A stretch of DNA of 64,000 nt from Dyadobacter sp. CY356 (GTDB lineage: Bacteria; Bacteroidota; Bacteroidia; Cytophagales; Spirosomataceae). Positions 24,077-33,916 of this stretch are shown here, one piece after another (within the stretch, counting starts at the first letter, position 1; each line of letters begins with the position of its first letter). Made by a program: the position numbers and the translations under genes. The stretch is taken from the NCBI RefSeq assembly GCF_021440195.1, contig NZ_JAJTSZ010000002.1, positions 992,001-1,056,000 of the forward strand. Direction: 5' to 3'. The notes below the pieces were generated by a model, which ran no database searches, was not told the origin of the DNA, and saw only the letters and a program-made list of their open reading frames with translations.

Positions 24077-25968
24077 CCAGCGATTTTCTTTCACAGGCTT
24101 TGGTATATCTGGGTGCAGCGGTGATCTGCGTACCGATTGCAAAAAAGATTGGCATGAGTTCCGTACTTGGATATCTGCTATCCGGTATCATCATTGGCCC
24201 TTTTGTACTTGGATTTATTGGAAAAGAAGGACAGGATATTATGCACGTTGCAGAATTTGGCGTGGTCATGATGTTATTCATTATCGGTCTGGAACTGGAA
24301 CCAGCTGCATTCTGGAAAATGCGAAAAGCGATAGCCGGCTTCGGCTTATCCCAACTTTTTGGTACCAGCATTTTACTTTTTCTGGTATTTATATCAATGG
24401 GCTGGCCATGGACAACGGCAATTTCAGCCGGCCTTACTTTGACGATGTCATCCACCGCCATTGTTTTGCAAACTTTGAAAGAAAAGGGATTATCGCAAAC
24501 CACAGCAGGTCAGGCATCTTTTTCGGTTTTGTTATTTCAGGATATCGCCGTCATTCCGATTCTGGCTATCTTGCCTCTGCTTGCAACTACGGCCGTCGTT
24601 GCCGATGAAGCCCATCCTTCCTTGTTAAGCGGACTTCCAGCCTGGGTCCAAACGATTCTGGTTATTGCCGCGGTAGGTTCAATTTATGGAATTGGTACTT
24701 ATCTCGTCGTTCCGTTGCTTCGGGTCATTGCTAAAACCGGGCTTCGTGAAATGTTTACGGCGTCATCACTTTTACTGGTTGTGGCCGTTGCTTTTTTGAT
24801 GGAAATGGTCGGTTTAAGTCCGGCTTTGGGCACCTTTGTGGCTGGCGTTGTTTTGGCAAACAGTGAATTCCGTCACGAACTTGAAAGTGATATTGATCCG
24901 TTTAAAGGTTTGTTACTGGGATTGTTTTTTATGGGTGTAGGTGCATCGATTAATTTCCAGTTAATCCAGGAAGCTCCTGCGCAGATCGCAACTCTTGTTT
25001 TGCTGGTTTTGTTTATCAAATTCATTGTCCTGTTTGGTATTGGAAAAATTTACAAACTTAACATCGACCAGAACTTCCTGTTTGCTCTCGGTCTCAGTCA
25101 GGTTGGCGAATTTGCATTTGTGCTGCTTTCCTTTACCGGACAACTCAATATTATCGATCAAGAATGGATCGGAAAACTGACCGCCATCACAGCAATCAGT
25201 ATGATGACTACTCCACTTCTGCTTTTAGTTCATGAAAAATTTATTCACCCACATTTTGGCATTCAGGAAAAACCAGTCGAAAAACCTGGTGACACGATTG
25301 AGGAGCATCACGATGTAATCGTCGCCGGTTTTGGTCATTTTGGAAGCACCATTGGTAGATTACTCAGGGCGAATGGAATCAAGGCTACCATTCTGGACAA
25401 CAATCCGGATCAGGTAGAATTGCTGAGAAGGATGGGTTTTAAGGTTTATTATGGCGATGCAACACGTATTGATATGCTGAAATCAGCCGGTATTGAAAGT
25501 GCAAAACTACTGATAGCGGCAATTGATTCTCCTGAAACTAACAGCAATCTTGTTCACACTGTAAGAAAACATTTCCCTCATATTAAAATTCTCGCTCGCG
25601 CCAGAAACCGTTTCGACGCCCATGAACTGATGGAAACCGGTGTAAGCCATGTTTATCGCGAGACGCTTTACACAGCAGTTCAGCTTGCTGTTGATGCTCT
25701 GGGAGAACTCGGTTTCAGAAAACACACCGCTACGCGACAGGGACAAAAGTTCATCAAATTTGATGAAAAAGCGCTTGCAAAACTGGCAGCTTCAAGGTAT
25801 GATATGAAAGAATACGCACTCAATTCAAAAGACGAAATTGCCATTCAGGAAAAGTTGCTGCAAAATGATCTGTTGCTCAGTTTTTCGGATAATGACCATT
25901 CCTGGGATAGCAATTTTGTCAAAGAAGCGATACTTGGAAAAGATCCGGGAGGGGCTTCAACAAAATAA
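24073..25968 (+). CDS. KefB/KefC-like K+/H+ antiporter with C-terminal RCK domain
   Basis: I use the ATG at 24073 (MTSDFLSQALVYLGAA), which overlaps the KefF-like stop as ATGA; an upstream TTG would add eight residues. The 631-residue protein has a CPA2 membrane domain of about a dozen helices (about 5-385) with SVLGYLLSGIIIGP, TMSSTAIVLQTLKEKG and LLFQDIAVIPILAILPL. A TrkA-N/RCK domain follows from about 405 (HHDVIVAGFGHFGSTIGRLL, then VYYGDATRIDMLKSAGIE). Such proteins release K+ in exchange for H+ during electrophile stress, gated by nucleotides or glutathione adducts. No T-run terminator follows; a repeat array begins about 85 bp downstream. Confidence 0.93.
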   Translation: MTSDFLSQALVYLGAAVICVPIAKKIGMSSVLGYLLSGIIIGPFVLGFIGKEGQDIMHVAEFGVVMMLFIIGLELEPAAFWKMRKAIAGFGLSQLFGTSILLFLVFISMGWPWTTAISAGLTLTMSSTAIVLQTLKEKGLSQTTAGQASFSVLLFQDIAVIPILAILPLLATTAVVADEAHPSLLSGLPAWVQTILVIAAVGSIYGIGTYLVVPLLRVIAKTGLREMFTASSLLLVVAVAFLMEMVGLSPALGTFVAGVVLANSEFRHELESDIDPFKGLLLGLFFMGVGASINFQLIQEAPAQIATLVLLVLFIKFIVLFGIGKIYKLNIDQNFLFALGLSQVGEFAFVLLSFTGQLNIIDQEWIGKLTAITAISMMTTPLLLLVHEKFIHPHFGIQEKPVEKPGDTIEEHHDVIVAGFGHFGSTIGRLLRANGIKATILDNNPDQVELLRRMGFKVYYGDATRIDMLKSAGIESAKLLIAAIDSPETNSNLVHTVRKHFPHIKILARARNRFDAHELMETGVSHVYRETLYTAVQLAVDALGELGFRKHTATRQGQKFIKFDEKALAKLAASRYDMKEYALNSKDEIAIQEKLLQNDLLLSFSDNDHSWDSNFVKEAILGKDPGGASTK

Positions 25969-26008
25969 TGAGGAATTGGATCTTCACATTACCAGCGGGA
26001 TTATTGCG

Positions 26009-26370
26009 GTGCGCTGCACCTTAGGAAGCATGCAGTGTCTTGGTCATTCTACAAATATTTCGGTGCTGCCGCACCTGGCAAAAAATAAGATATCAAGTCG
26101 ATATATTAATCATTTGTGATCTCTGGAAATATTTCGGTGCTGCCGCGCCTGGCAAAATAAGATATCAAGTCAATATTAATCCTTTGTGATCTCTGGAAAT
26201 ATTTCGGTGCTGCCGCACCTGGCAAAAAAATAAGATATCAACTCGATATATTAATCTTTTGTGATCTCTGCAAATATTTGGGTGCTGCCGCGCCTGGCAA
26301 AAATAAGATATCAAGTCGATATATTAATCTTTTGTGATCCCTACAAATATTTCGGTGCTGCCGCACCTTA
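26009..26370. repeat. About 4.3 tandem copies of a 73-bp repeat, each with a hairpin
   Basis: Repeat units beginning AAATATTTCGGTGCTGCCG start at 26053, 26127, 26197, 26272 and 26345 (partial), so the period is 70-75 bp. Each unit contains the stem GGTGC/GCACC (loop TGCC), a variable A-run, GATATCAAGTCGATAT and TTTGTGATCTCTG. Units 1, 3 and 5 have GCACC, while units 2 and 4 have GCGCC, which still pairs through U-G wobble. A diverged hairpin (GGTGC GCT GCACC) at 26009-26020 precedes the array. The block fills the 414-bp gap between the convergent antiporter and DUF1501 genes and may end both transcripts. No coding function is likely, although some frames stay open through it. Confidence 0.85.
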
Positions 26371-26382
26371 AAATGAAAAAAA

Positions 26383-27894
26383 TTAGCTCAAAATATCTTT
26401 CACTACATTTCCATGCACATCAGTTAAACGGAATCTTCTGCCCTGATATTTGTAGGTTAATCTTTCGTGATCGACACCCATCAAATGCATTAAAGTTGCC
26501 TGAAAATCATGTACATGCACCGGATCTTTGACGATGTTATAACTGAAATCATCCGTTTCACCATAACTGATTCCTGGTTTCACGCCGGCGCCTGCCATCC
26601 ACATCGTAAAACAGCGCGGATGATGGTCGCGGCCATAATCATCCGCCGTTAATTTGCCTTGTGAATAAACCGTCCGCCCAAATTCCCCGCCCCAGATCAC
26701 AAGCGTATCTTCCAGCAGTCCTCTTCTTTTTAAATCCATAACCAGGGCCGCTGTCGCCTGATCCGTATTTTTACACTGATGCGCAATTCCTTTGGGCAGG
26801 CCACCGTGATTATCCCAGCCCTGATGATAAAGCTGAACAAATTTTACATCCTTTTCCAATAATTTCCTGGCCAGAATACAATTGGCAGCGTATGTTCCTG
26901 AGTCCCGGCTATCTGGCCCGTAAAGCTCAAAAACTTCGTCAGGCTCATCGTCCGTGTTCATGACTTCCGGCACCGAGGTCTGCATCCGGTAAGCCATTTC
27001 GTATTGTGCAATTCTGGCATCCACTTCCGGGTCGCCGTAAGCCTGGTTTTGTATCTGATTTAATTTCGACAAATATTCCAGCATTTCCCGCCTATCCGCT
27101 CCGTCATATCCTTCCGGATTATTCAAAAACAAGACGGGGTCTTTTCCGGACCTGAACTGGACACCCTGATGTTTGGATGGTAAAAAACCATTTCCCCAAA
27201 GTCTCGCATACAGTGGCTGATCTTTCGATCCATTTTTTGAAACCAGAACAATAAAAGTTGGAAGGTTTTGATTATCGGATCCCAAACCATAACTAACCCA
27301 GGAACCAATCGACGGTCTGCCCGGCAACTGGTTTCCTGTTTGGAAAAAAGTAATCGCCGGATCATGATTAATCGCCTCGGAATGAATCGACTTGATAATA
27401 CATATTTCGTCCACAACTTTGGCAGTATGCGGCATCAGTTCACTGATCCAGGTACCGCTTTTTCCATGCTGATTAAATTTATAAATAGAAGGCACCATCG
27501 GCAATGCGCTCTGATTGGCACTCATTCCGGTTAGCCTCTGCCCTTTTCTTACAGAATCCGGAAGATTTTGTCCGGCAAGATTTACCAGTTTTGGCTTGTA
27601 ATCAAAAGTTTCAAACTGGGATGGACCGCCGCTCATAAACAGGTATACCACCCGCTTGGCTTTTGGAGCGATATGTGGTAATGCTTTTAATATTTCGTCT
27701 TCAAAATTTGAAGGATTTTCAGCGACGTTGGGTGTTGTTCCAAACAGTTTTTCAGCACCAAATAAAGAACCCACCGCCAAAGCACCAAGACCAAGAGATG
27801 TTTTCGTCAAAAAATGACGCCTGTCCAGCTTTTTGTTTAATTTATCAAATTCAGGTGAATTCAATCTGAATTCTTCGTGATGATGGTGTGACAT
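26383..27894 (-). CDS. DUF1501 family protein (alkaline-phosphatase/sulfatase-like fold)
   Basis: The 503-residue protein starts with a His-rich stretch, then RRHFLTKTSLGLGALAVGSLFG, a twin-arginine-like signal region typical of this family. Family motifs include YLFMSGGPSQFETFDYKP, HDPAITFFQTGNQLPGRPSIGSW, VIWGGEFGRT and DHHPRCFTMWMAGAGVKPG. DUF1501 proteins are nearly always encoded beside a PSD1 cytochrome protein, as here: the upstream partner ends 2 bp before this start. They are presumed periplasmic and are common in Planctomycetes and Bacteroidota, but the substrate is not established. The gene's partner is frameshifted in this sequence. Confidence 0.9.
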   Translation of the reverse strand: MSHHHHEEFRLNSPEFDKLNKKLDRRHFLTKTSLGLGALAVGSLFGAEKLFGTTPNVAENPSNFEDEILKALPHIAPKAKRVVYLFMSGGPSQFETFDYKPKLVNLAGQNLPDSVRKGQRLTGMSANQSALPMVPSIYKFNQHGKSGTWISELMPHTAKVVDEICIIKSIHSEAINHDPAITFFQTGNQLPGRPSIGSWVSYGLGSDNQNLPTFIVLVSKNGSKDQPLYARLWGNGFLPSKHQGVQFRSGKDPVLFLNNPEGYDGADRREMLEYLSKLNQIQNQAYGDPEVDARIAQYEMAYRMQTSVPEVMNTDDEPDEVFELYGPDSRDSGTYAANCILARKLLEKDVKFVQLYHQGWDNHGGLPKGIAHQCKNTDQATAALVMDLKRRGLLEDTLVIWGGEFGRTVYSQGKLTADDYGRDHHPRCFTMWMAGAGVKPGISYGETDDFSYNIVKDPVHVHDFQATLMHLMGVDHERLTYKYQGRRFRLTDVHGNVVKDILS

Positions 27895-27896
27895 AA

Positions 27897-30800
27897 TTAT
27901 CTCTTGGTTAAAGACGCGTCAGAATTAAGTATCGTACTTGCCACAACGGCGTTCGCAGCAATTTTTGCAGTATCTATATTATCATTGATCCGGTATTGTC
28001 CCGCATGAAGCCAGCCTGCCGCCTTCTTTGGATTTGTTTTAAACCGTTCGTATTCCGTTTTATACATTTTCTGTAATAAAACGATCTCCTGTGGCAAAGG
28101 AAAGTGACCGGTAAGTTTTCTATATGCCAGGGAGATTGCATTTTTAGAATCTACTGCCAAAGTCATTTGTAAGCCTAAAACTCTGGCTGCTTCAATAAAC
28201 GTCGGATCATTCAAAGTTACCAGCGCCTGTAACGGTGTGTTTGTTTTTTGTCTTCTGACAACACAAAAACTCCTTGAACCTGCGTCAAAAGTTGCCAGCG
28301 TTGGATTTGGGGACAGACCGTTTTACAATGACATAAAGGCTTCGTCGGTATACTGCATTTCCTGAATCCGGCTGATAAGTTGTATTATTTATTTCCCACA
28401 AACCTTCGGGCTGATACGGTTTTACACTTTCGCCTCCAATTTTTTTATTGATCAGACCACTCGCCATTAATGCATTGTCACGGATCATTTCTGCGCTCAT
28501 TCGCCCCGAAGGGCCGCGGGTCAGCAAACGATTTTCCGGATCTTTATCCCGCATTTCCTTCGTCGAACGGGAATCCTGCCTGTAAGCCGCTGACATGACG
28601 ATCATTTTATTAAGCTTTTTTACATCCCAGCCAGACTCCCGGAAAGTGATTGCAAGATAATCCAGCAGTTCCGGATGACTCGGCATTTCTCCCTGATTTC
28701 CAAAATCTTCCGTGGTCTTGACAATACCTGTTCCAAAGAAATTTTGCCAGAATCGGTTCACCGCCACACGCCCCGTCAATGGATTGTCTTTGCTCGTTAG
28801 CCATTGTGCCAGCCCGTAACGGTTTTTAGGTAGATTTTTTGCAAATCTCAATATTGATTCCGGCGTATCCGGAAAAACTTCCTCACCAAAAGCATCATAA
28901 TTTCCTCTCAATAAAATATGCGCTTTTTTCGGTTCAGGCATTTCCTGCATAACCATCAGCTCCCTAATATTTTCTGTGGAATCTGACTCAATTGTTCGTA
29001 ATTGGGTCAATTCGCCATTCGCTTTTAAAACTTTTGCAGAGACTGCGTTGACATAAAAGTTTCCAAGGATTTTTAAATCAGTGTCAGTAAGTTGATTTTG
29101 AGGTTTTGAAACAATGCTGGACCAGGAACTTTTCCCGGCAAGAATTTTTATTTCAAAATCAGTAAGCTCACGGTTGTAAACGACAACATCATCAACTTTT
29201 CCACCTTTAAAACCCAGTCCACGCCACCATCCACCGATTTGTAGGCCAGGCTGTTTGTCTGTTTTAAAAAGTATATCTTTTGTCAACTGATCCATCGTCG
29301 TTTCCATCGCCATTTTATTTCCATCCAGAAATAAATTTAAACCTCTGGATTTCGACGAACCGTCATAGGTAATCGTTAACTGAATCCATTTATCTCTTGT
29401 AATTCCGGCCTTCGAAATTTTTGTAATTGCATTTGACGGCGCGGTATGAGCCATATTCAGTTCCAGTTTGTCATCCTTTAAATACAAATGATAGCCTCTG
29501 AAATTGTACAACCGTTCAGCCTGAGACTTGTGCAGAATCACACCTTCTTTCAACGCTTTCGGAATGTTCACCCAGATGCCAATACTAAAAGGCTGAGATC
29601 TGCTGAACACTCCGGTTTCATTCAGATCCAGAAAAACATCACCATTCATGACCATTGCCTTACCTTTTTCATGCGATACAAAAACGGGCTCGTCTCCGGT
29701 TTGTCCGGATTCTCTTTTCATAATTCCCGTTTGTCTCGTATGAACTGCGTTTTTCAAACTATTCTTTTCAAATGTATACAATGCCTGTAACCCTGCTTTT
29801 GGCAGCTTTTCATCTTTTAACTTTTGATATTTCTTATCGGAAATCCACTTTATAAATTCGGGTTCGGCTGTCTTTTTAGCCATTTCCAAAGCTTTTTCCT
29901 GCGTCAATATTTTTGAATGAATGAAATTCAGCATTTTTTCCTGCTGGTCATTTGGAAGCATGAGTGTTGGCGTCGGAAGAGCATCGTCCCAGGAGATCTG
30001 TCCTGCTTCTTTTACATTGTTAAAAAAGCTGAATAGCTGGTAATAATTTTTCTGCGAGATCGGATCATATTTATGGTCGTGACATTTCGCACACCCCACC
30101 GAAATACCAAGCATCGCATCGCCAAAAGTATTGGTACGGTCAATAACGTATTCAGTCTGAAATTCCTGCTCAACAATTCCGCCTTCCATATTCTGTTGGT
30201 GATTGCGGTTAAATGCTGTGGCAATGATCATTTCTTTCGTAGGTTTTGGCATTAGATCACCAGCCAACTGCCATTGTACAAATCGGTCATAAGGAATATT
30301 TTTATTGAACGAATTAATGACCCAGTCACGATAAGGCGACATATCCCGAAGCCGGTCCACAGTATAACCATGCGAATCTGCAAAACGCGCCAGATCAAGC
30401 CAGTCAACTGCCATTTTTTCGCCATAATGAGGTGAACTTAAAAGCCGGTCGACCTGCTTTTCATAAGCATTTTTAGAATTATCTTTCAGGAACGCATCTA
30501 TTTCTTCAATGGTTGGTGGTAGTCCCGTTAAATCAAGTGACACTCTCCGCAATAGCAATTCCTTGTTCGCCTCTTTTGACGGAACCAACTTTTCCTGTTC
30601 CAGTTTTGCCAGGATAAAATGATCAACAGGATTTTGAACCCAGTCTGTTTTTTTAACTTCCGGCAGTTCATGTTTTTCAGGTTTCACAAAAGCCCAGTGC
30701 GGCTTATATTCAGCACCGTCTTCTATCCATTTTATCAAGATGGCTTTTTCTTTTGGGGTCAAACTCAGGTGTGAATCTTTGGTTGGCATCATATAGTCCG

Positions 30801-31119
30801 GATCTTCCGACATTATCCTGTGGAAGAACTCACTATCAGCCAGATCGCCAGGATCAATCGCAACTTTCCCCGGATTTTTCGGAAGTTTTCCATATGCAGT
30901 CTCTTTCAAATCAAGACGTAATCCTGCTTTTTGTTTCGCTTTATCAGGACCGTGACAGGCAAAACATTTATCAGATAAAACGGGCTTTACATGTTGATTG
31001 TAATCAAGTTTTTCAGGCAATTCATCATAAGCAAATTGAATATCAGCAGGAAGGTCCGGCCCACACGACAACATGCAGATGAGAGCAGAAACAGCTAAGA
31101 AAATCAGGACTAACCGCAT
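27897..31119 (-). pseudogene. PSD1-type cytochrome c / DUF1549 / LamG / DUF1553 protein, single-base frameshift
   Basis: From the ATG at 31119 the protein has a lipoprotein-like leader (LVLIFLAVSALICMLSCGPD), a cytochrome-type CFACHGPD haem motif and a DUF1549-like block (DHFILAKLEQEKLVPS). A LamG-like concanavalin domain sits in the middle and the DUF1553 region (NRFWQNFFGTGIVKTTEDFG) near the end. Reading stops at 28285, just after KRSVPKSNAGNF. The frame shifted by one base continues homologously as PNPTLATFDAGSRSF, then NTPLQALVTLNDPTFIEAAR, and runs to the stop at 27897. Removing one C from the four-C run at 28309-28312 (G on the plus strand) restores one frame of 1073 residues. Either the gene is broken or the read has an indel there. 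Confidence 0.85.
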
Positions 31120-31457
31120 GAAGGAATTGCATATAGCATAAAAACCAATCAAAAGTATAATTTAATAAAATATTAAAATCATACAAAATTTATTTTCATT
31201 TATGTATAATTAGGGTTATTACAGATTAACTATTTCCACCGATTCCGAACCACTCGTTCATATTCAGAAGAGCGAATAAATCTTTTTGCTGTAATGTCCT
31301 GGTTAACTTTGAACCTGCCTTTTCAGTTGTTCACTTCTGGACGAAATCGTCCGTTTTCGAACGATTTACAGATAAAAGAATTTGTAAATAACTGATTATC
31401 AAACTGGCATAAAATTATTAAAATCACCGAAGGTGCAACCTAAATTATCTGCCAGCC
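31120..31457 (+). promoter_or_regulatory. Divergent intergenic region with -7 box and 24-bp inverted repeat
   Basis: The 338-bp gap lies between the PSD1 gene and the first FtsX-type permease. It has TAACTTTG at 31304-31311, an exact TAnnTTTG match on the plus strand, with TTTG at 31285-31288 somewhat close for a -33 element. At 31344-31367 is an inverted repeat with arms AAATCGTCCG and CGAACGATTT (9 of 10 positions complementary) around TTTT. Lying between a plausible start site and the ATG at 31458, it could be an operator or an mRNA hairpin controlling the permease. Confidence 0.45.
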
Positions 31458-33860
31458 ATGATAAAAAATTACTTTAAAATCGCGTTTCGAAATCTTGTCA
31501 AGCACAAGTCTTTCAGTTTTATCAACATCATTGGCGTAGCAATAGGGCTAGCCTGTTTTTTGCTTTTGACATTGTATGTAAAAGACGAGCTCAGCTATGA
31601 CCGCCATCATGTCAACGCCGACAGGATCTATCGTTTATCCAGAACATTTCTTTCCAAAGACGGAACTGAATCTTTGAGACTTGGACATGCCGCACCACCA
31701 TTCGGACCACTGATTAAACAGGATTTTCCAGAAACAGAACAGGTTGTCCGTATGATTGAAACCGGAGGTATGGTGCGATATGGAGAACATGTTTTTAATG
31801 AAGAACATATGTATGCTGCGGAAGCAAATATATTCAAAGTTTTCACCTTCAATATAGTACAGGGAAATGCTTCAAATGCCCTTGTGAATCCATTTTCTAT
31901 TATGTTTTCCAAGCCAATGGCCGAAAAATACTTTGGAAATGAAAATCCAATCGGCAAAACTATCCGGATGGATAATCAATTTGATTATACGGTAACAGGC
32001 GTTTATGAACCTTTGCCAGCACAGGCAAGTTTCCATCCGCAATTTCTTGTTTCATTTTCAACACTTTCTGATAACAGGATTTACGGAGCGGAAAATCTGC
32101 GAACCAATTGGGGCAACAACTCATTTTCAACTTTTCTTTTGTTACCAAAAAATTATGATCCCGCAAAGCTGACCAAGGCTTTCCCGGCTTTTCAAAACAA
32201 ACATATAGATCCAAAAGCTTCCACTTATTCTGTTCTAAACCTTACCAAACTGACTGATATTCACTTGTATTCACATCTTGATTCGGAGATGGAAGCAAAT
32301 GGAGATATTCAGTATGTTTACTTGTTTTCAGCCATTGCCATTTTTATTCTTGTCATTGCCTGCATCAATTACATGAATCTGGCAACAGCCCGTTCCGCTA
32401 AAAGAGCGAAGGAAGTTGGTATGCGTAAAGTTGTTGGTGCAATGCGCAGTCAGCTTATCAATCAGTTTCTGAGCGAATCTATTTTACTTGTTACCATTTC
32501 GCTTTCCATCGCTGTGATCATCGTTGTTTTTTGTATACCTTTTCTCAATGAATTTACACAAAAACAACTTACAATATCATCGCTTGTCAATCCGTCATTT
32601 ATCGCTATTGTAATTGCCATAACGCTTTTCACAGGACTTGTTGCAGGAAGTTATCCCGCTTTTTTCCTTACTTCCTTTCAACCCACAAGCGTTTTAAAAG
32701 GTAAAATTGCCTCTGCATTGAAGAATGGGAAACTGCGACAAACTTTGGTTGTTGCACAGTTTGCGATCGCAGTCGTGCTCATTATCAGTACAGCCGTAGT
32801 TTACAGTCAGATGAAATATATCCAGAATTACAAACTTGGCTATTCGAAAGATCAGGTGGTCCTTCTGACACCGCCCTCTGATTCTACTACCAATTTTGAA
32901 GCGATCAGTCAGGAATTAAAACAAAACAGCGGCATTCTTGAAACCGGCCGTTCATCCAGAATTCCGTCCGGTCGTTTATTGGATTCCTGGGTAGCATACG
33001 TGATGAAAGGTGATTCTATGGCTCCATCTGATATCAATATAAAATCACTTACCGTTGATGAAGATTTTATTCCTACCTATAAAATTGAAATGGCAGCGGG
33101 TAGAAATTTTTCTAAACAATATGGAACAGATAAGACCGAAGGTTTTATTTTAAATCAAACAGCTACCCGTCTTCTCGGCTTTAAAAATCCGAAAGACGCA
33201 GTAGGAAATCAGTTTGGTTACGGTAATGTACGTGGTCAGATTATTGGTGTGACAAAAGATTATCATTTCGAATCGCTGCATCAAAAAGTAGCGCCGCTAG
33301 TTATGTTCATGCAGGGAAATAATATGAGATGGCTATCGATACAGATTTCGGGTGGCGATATCAAATCTTCACTGGCACATATCAAAAAAGTTTGGGAAAG
33401 CAGATTTCCGGATAAACCATTTACGTATGAATTTCTGGATGAACGTTTTGGAAACCTATACGCCCGTGAACAAACACAGCAACTTCTCTTCGGTATTTTT
33501 GCGGGAATCGCCATTTTCATCTCCTGTCTCGGTCTTCTGGGATTGTCAATTTTCATGGCTGAATTACGTATAAAAGAAATCGGTGTCAGAAAAGTTCTTG
33601 GAGCTTCTGTTTCAAATTTAGTAATTCTTCTGTCGGGCGATTTTCTTAAACTGGTATTCATCGCCATTGTCATTGCTTCACCAATTGCCTGGTACGGAAT
33701 GTATAAATGGCTGGAAAACTTCGCTTATCATACCCAAATTTCTGCCTGGATTTTTATTGGTGCCGGCGTATTATCAGCAGGCATTGCGCTACTTACAATC
33801 AGTTTCCAAAGCATTAAAGCGGCGCTGACAAATCCCGTAAAATCGCTCAAAAGTGAATAG
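31458..33860 (+). CDS. ABC transporter permease, MacB/FtsX family (800 aa, duplicated)
   Basis: The protein has the Bacteroidota-type double architecture. The first helix is at about 20-42 (FSFINIIGVAIGLACFLLLTLYV), followed by a periplasmic MacB_PCD domain and an FtsX block of three helices with YLFSAIAIFILVIACINYMNLATARSAKR and the coupling region REVGMRKVVGA-like (KEVGMRKVVGAMRSQ). A second helix-PCD-FtsX half follows, with IKEIGVRKVLGASVSNLVILLS. Such permeases transmit ATPase-driven movement to the periplasm to export lipids, peptides or drugs. No ATP-binding subunit is adjacent. The C-terminus SFQSIKAALTNPVKSLKSE recurs in the next two permeases. Confidence 0.92.
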   Translation: MIKNYFKIAFRNLVKHKSFSFINIIGVAIGLACFLLLTLYVKDELSYDRHHVNADRIYRLSRTFLSKDGTESLRLGHAAPPFGPLIKQDFPETEQVVRMIETGGMVRYGEHVFNEEHMYAAEANIFKVFTFNIVQGNASNALVNPFSIMFSKPMAEKYFGNENPIGKTIRMDNQFDYTVTGVYEPLPAQASFHPQFLVSFSTLSDNRIYGAENLRTNWGNNSFSTFLLLPKNYDPAKLTKAFPAFQNKHIDPKASTYSVLNLTKLTDIHLYSHLDSEMEANGDIQYVYLFSAIAIFILVIACINYMNLATARSAKRAKEVGMRKVVGAMRSQLINQFLSESILLVTISLSIAVIIVVFCIPFLNEFTQKQLTISSLVNPSFIAIVIAITLFTGLVAGSYPAFFLTSFQPTSVLKGKIASALKNGKLRQTLVVAQFAIAVVLIISTAVVYSQMKYIQNYKLGYSKDQVVLLTPPSDSTTNFEAISQELKQNSGILETGRSSRIPSGRLLDSWVAYVMKGDSMAPSDINIKSLTVDEDFIPTYKIEMAAGRNFSKQYGTDKTEGFILNQTATRLLGFKNPKDAVGNQFGYGNVRGQIIGVTKDYHFESLHQKVAPLVMFMQGNNMRWLSIQISGGDIKSSLAHIKKVWESRFPDKPFTYEFLDERFGNLYAREQTQQLLFGIFAGIAIFISCLGLLGLSIFMAELRIKEIGVRKVLGASVSNLVILLSGDFLKLVFIAIVIASPIAWYGMYKWLENFAYHTQISAWIFIGAGVLSAGIALLTISFQSIKAALTNPVKSLKSE

Positions 33861-33916
33861 AAATAATTTTGTATTTCAAAGACACACAACCAGCTAAATG
33901 ATATAACCAAACAGCC

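Noticed and set aside
25838..26119. Small coding frame running from the antiporter gene into the repeats
   Set aside because: It overlaps the antiporter in another frame and its tail is repeat sequence; it has no signal or conserved motif.
26053..26370. CRISPR-like repeat array
   Set aside because: The whole 70-75-bp unit is repeated, with no unique spacers between conserved short repeats, and no cas gene is nearby.
31405..31425. Sigma-54-type promoter upstream of the first permease (TGGCATAAAATTATT)
   Set aside because: The required GC at the -12 element is missing, and no sigma-54 activator is seen near it.
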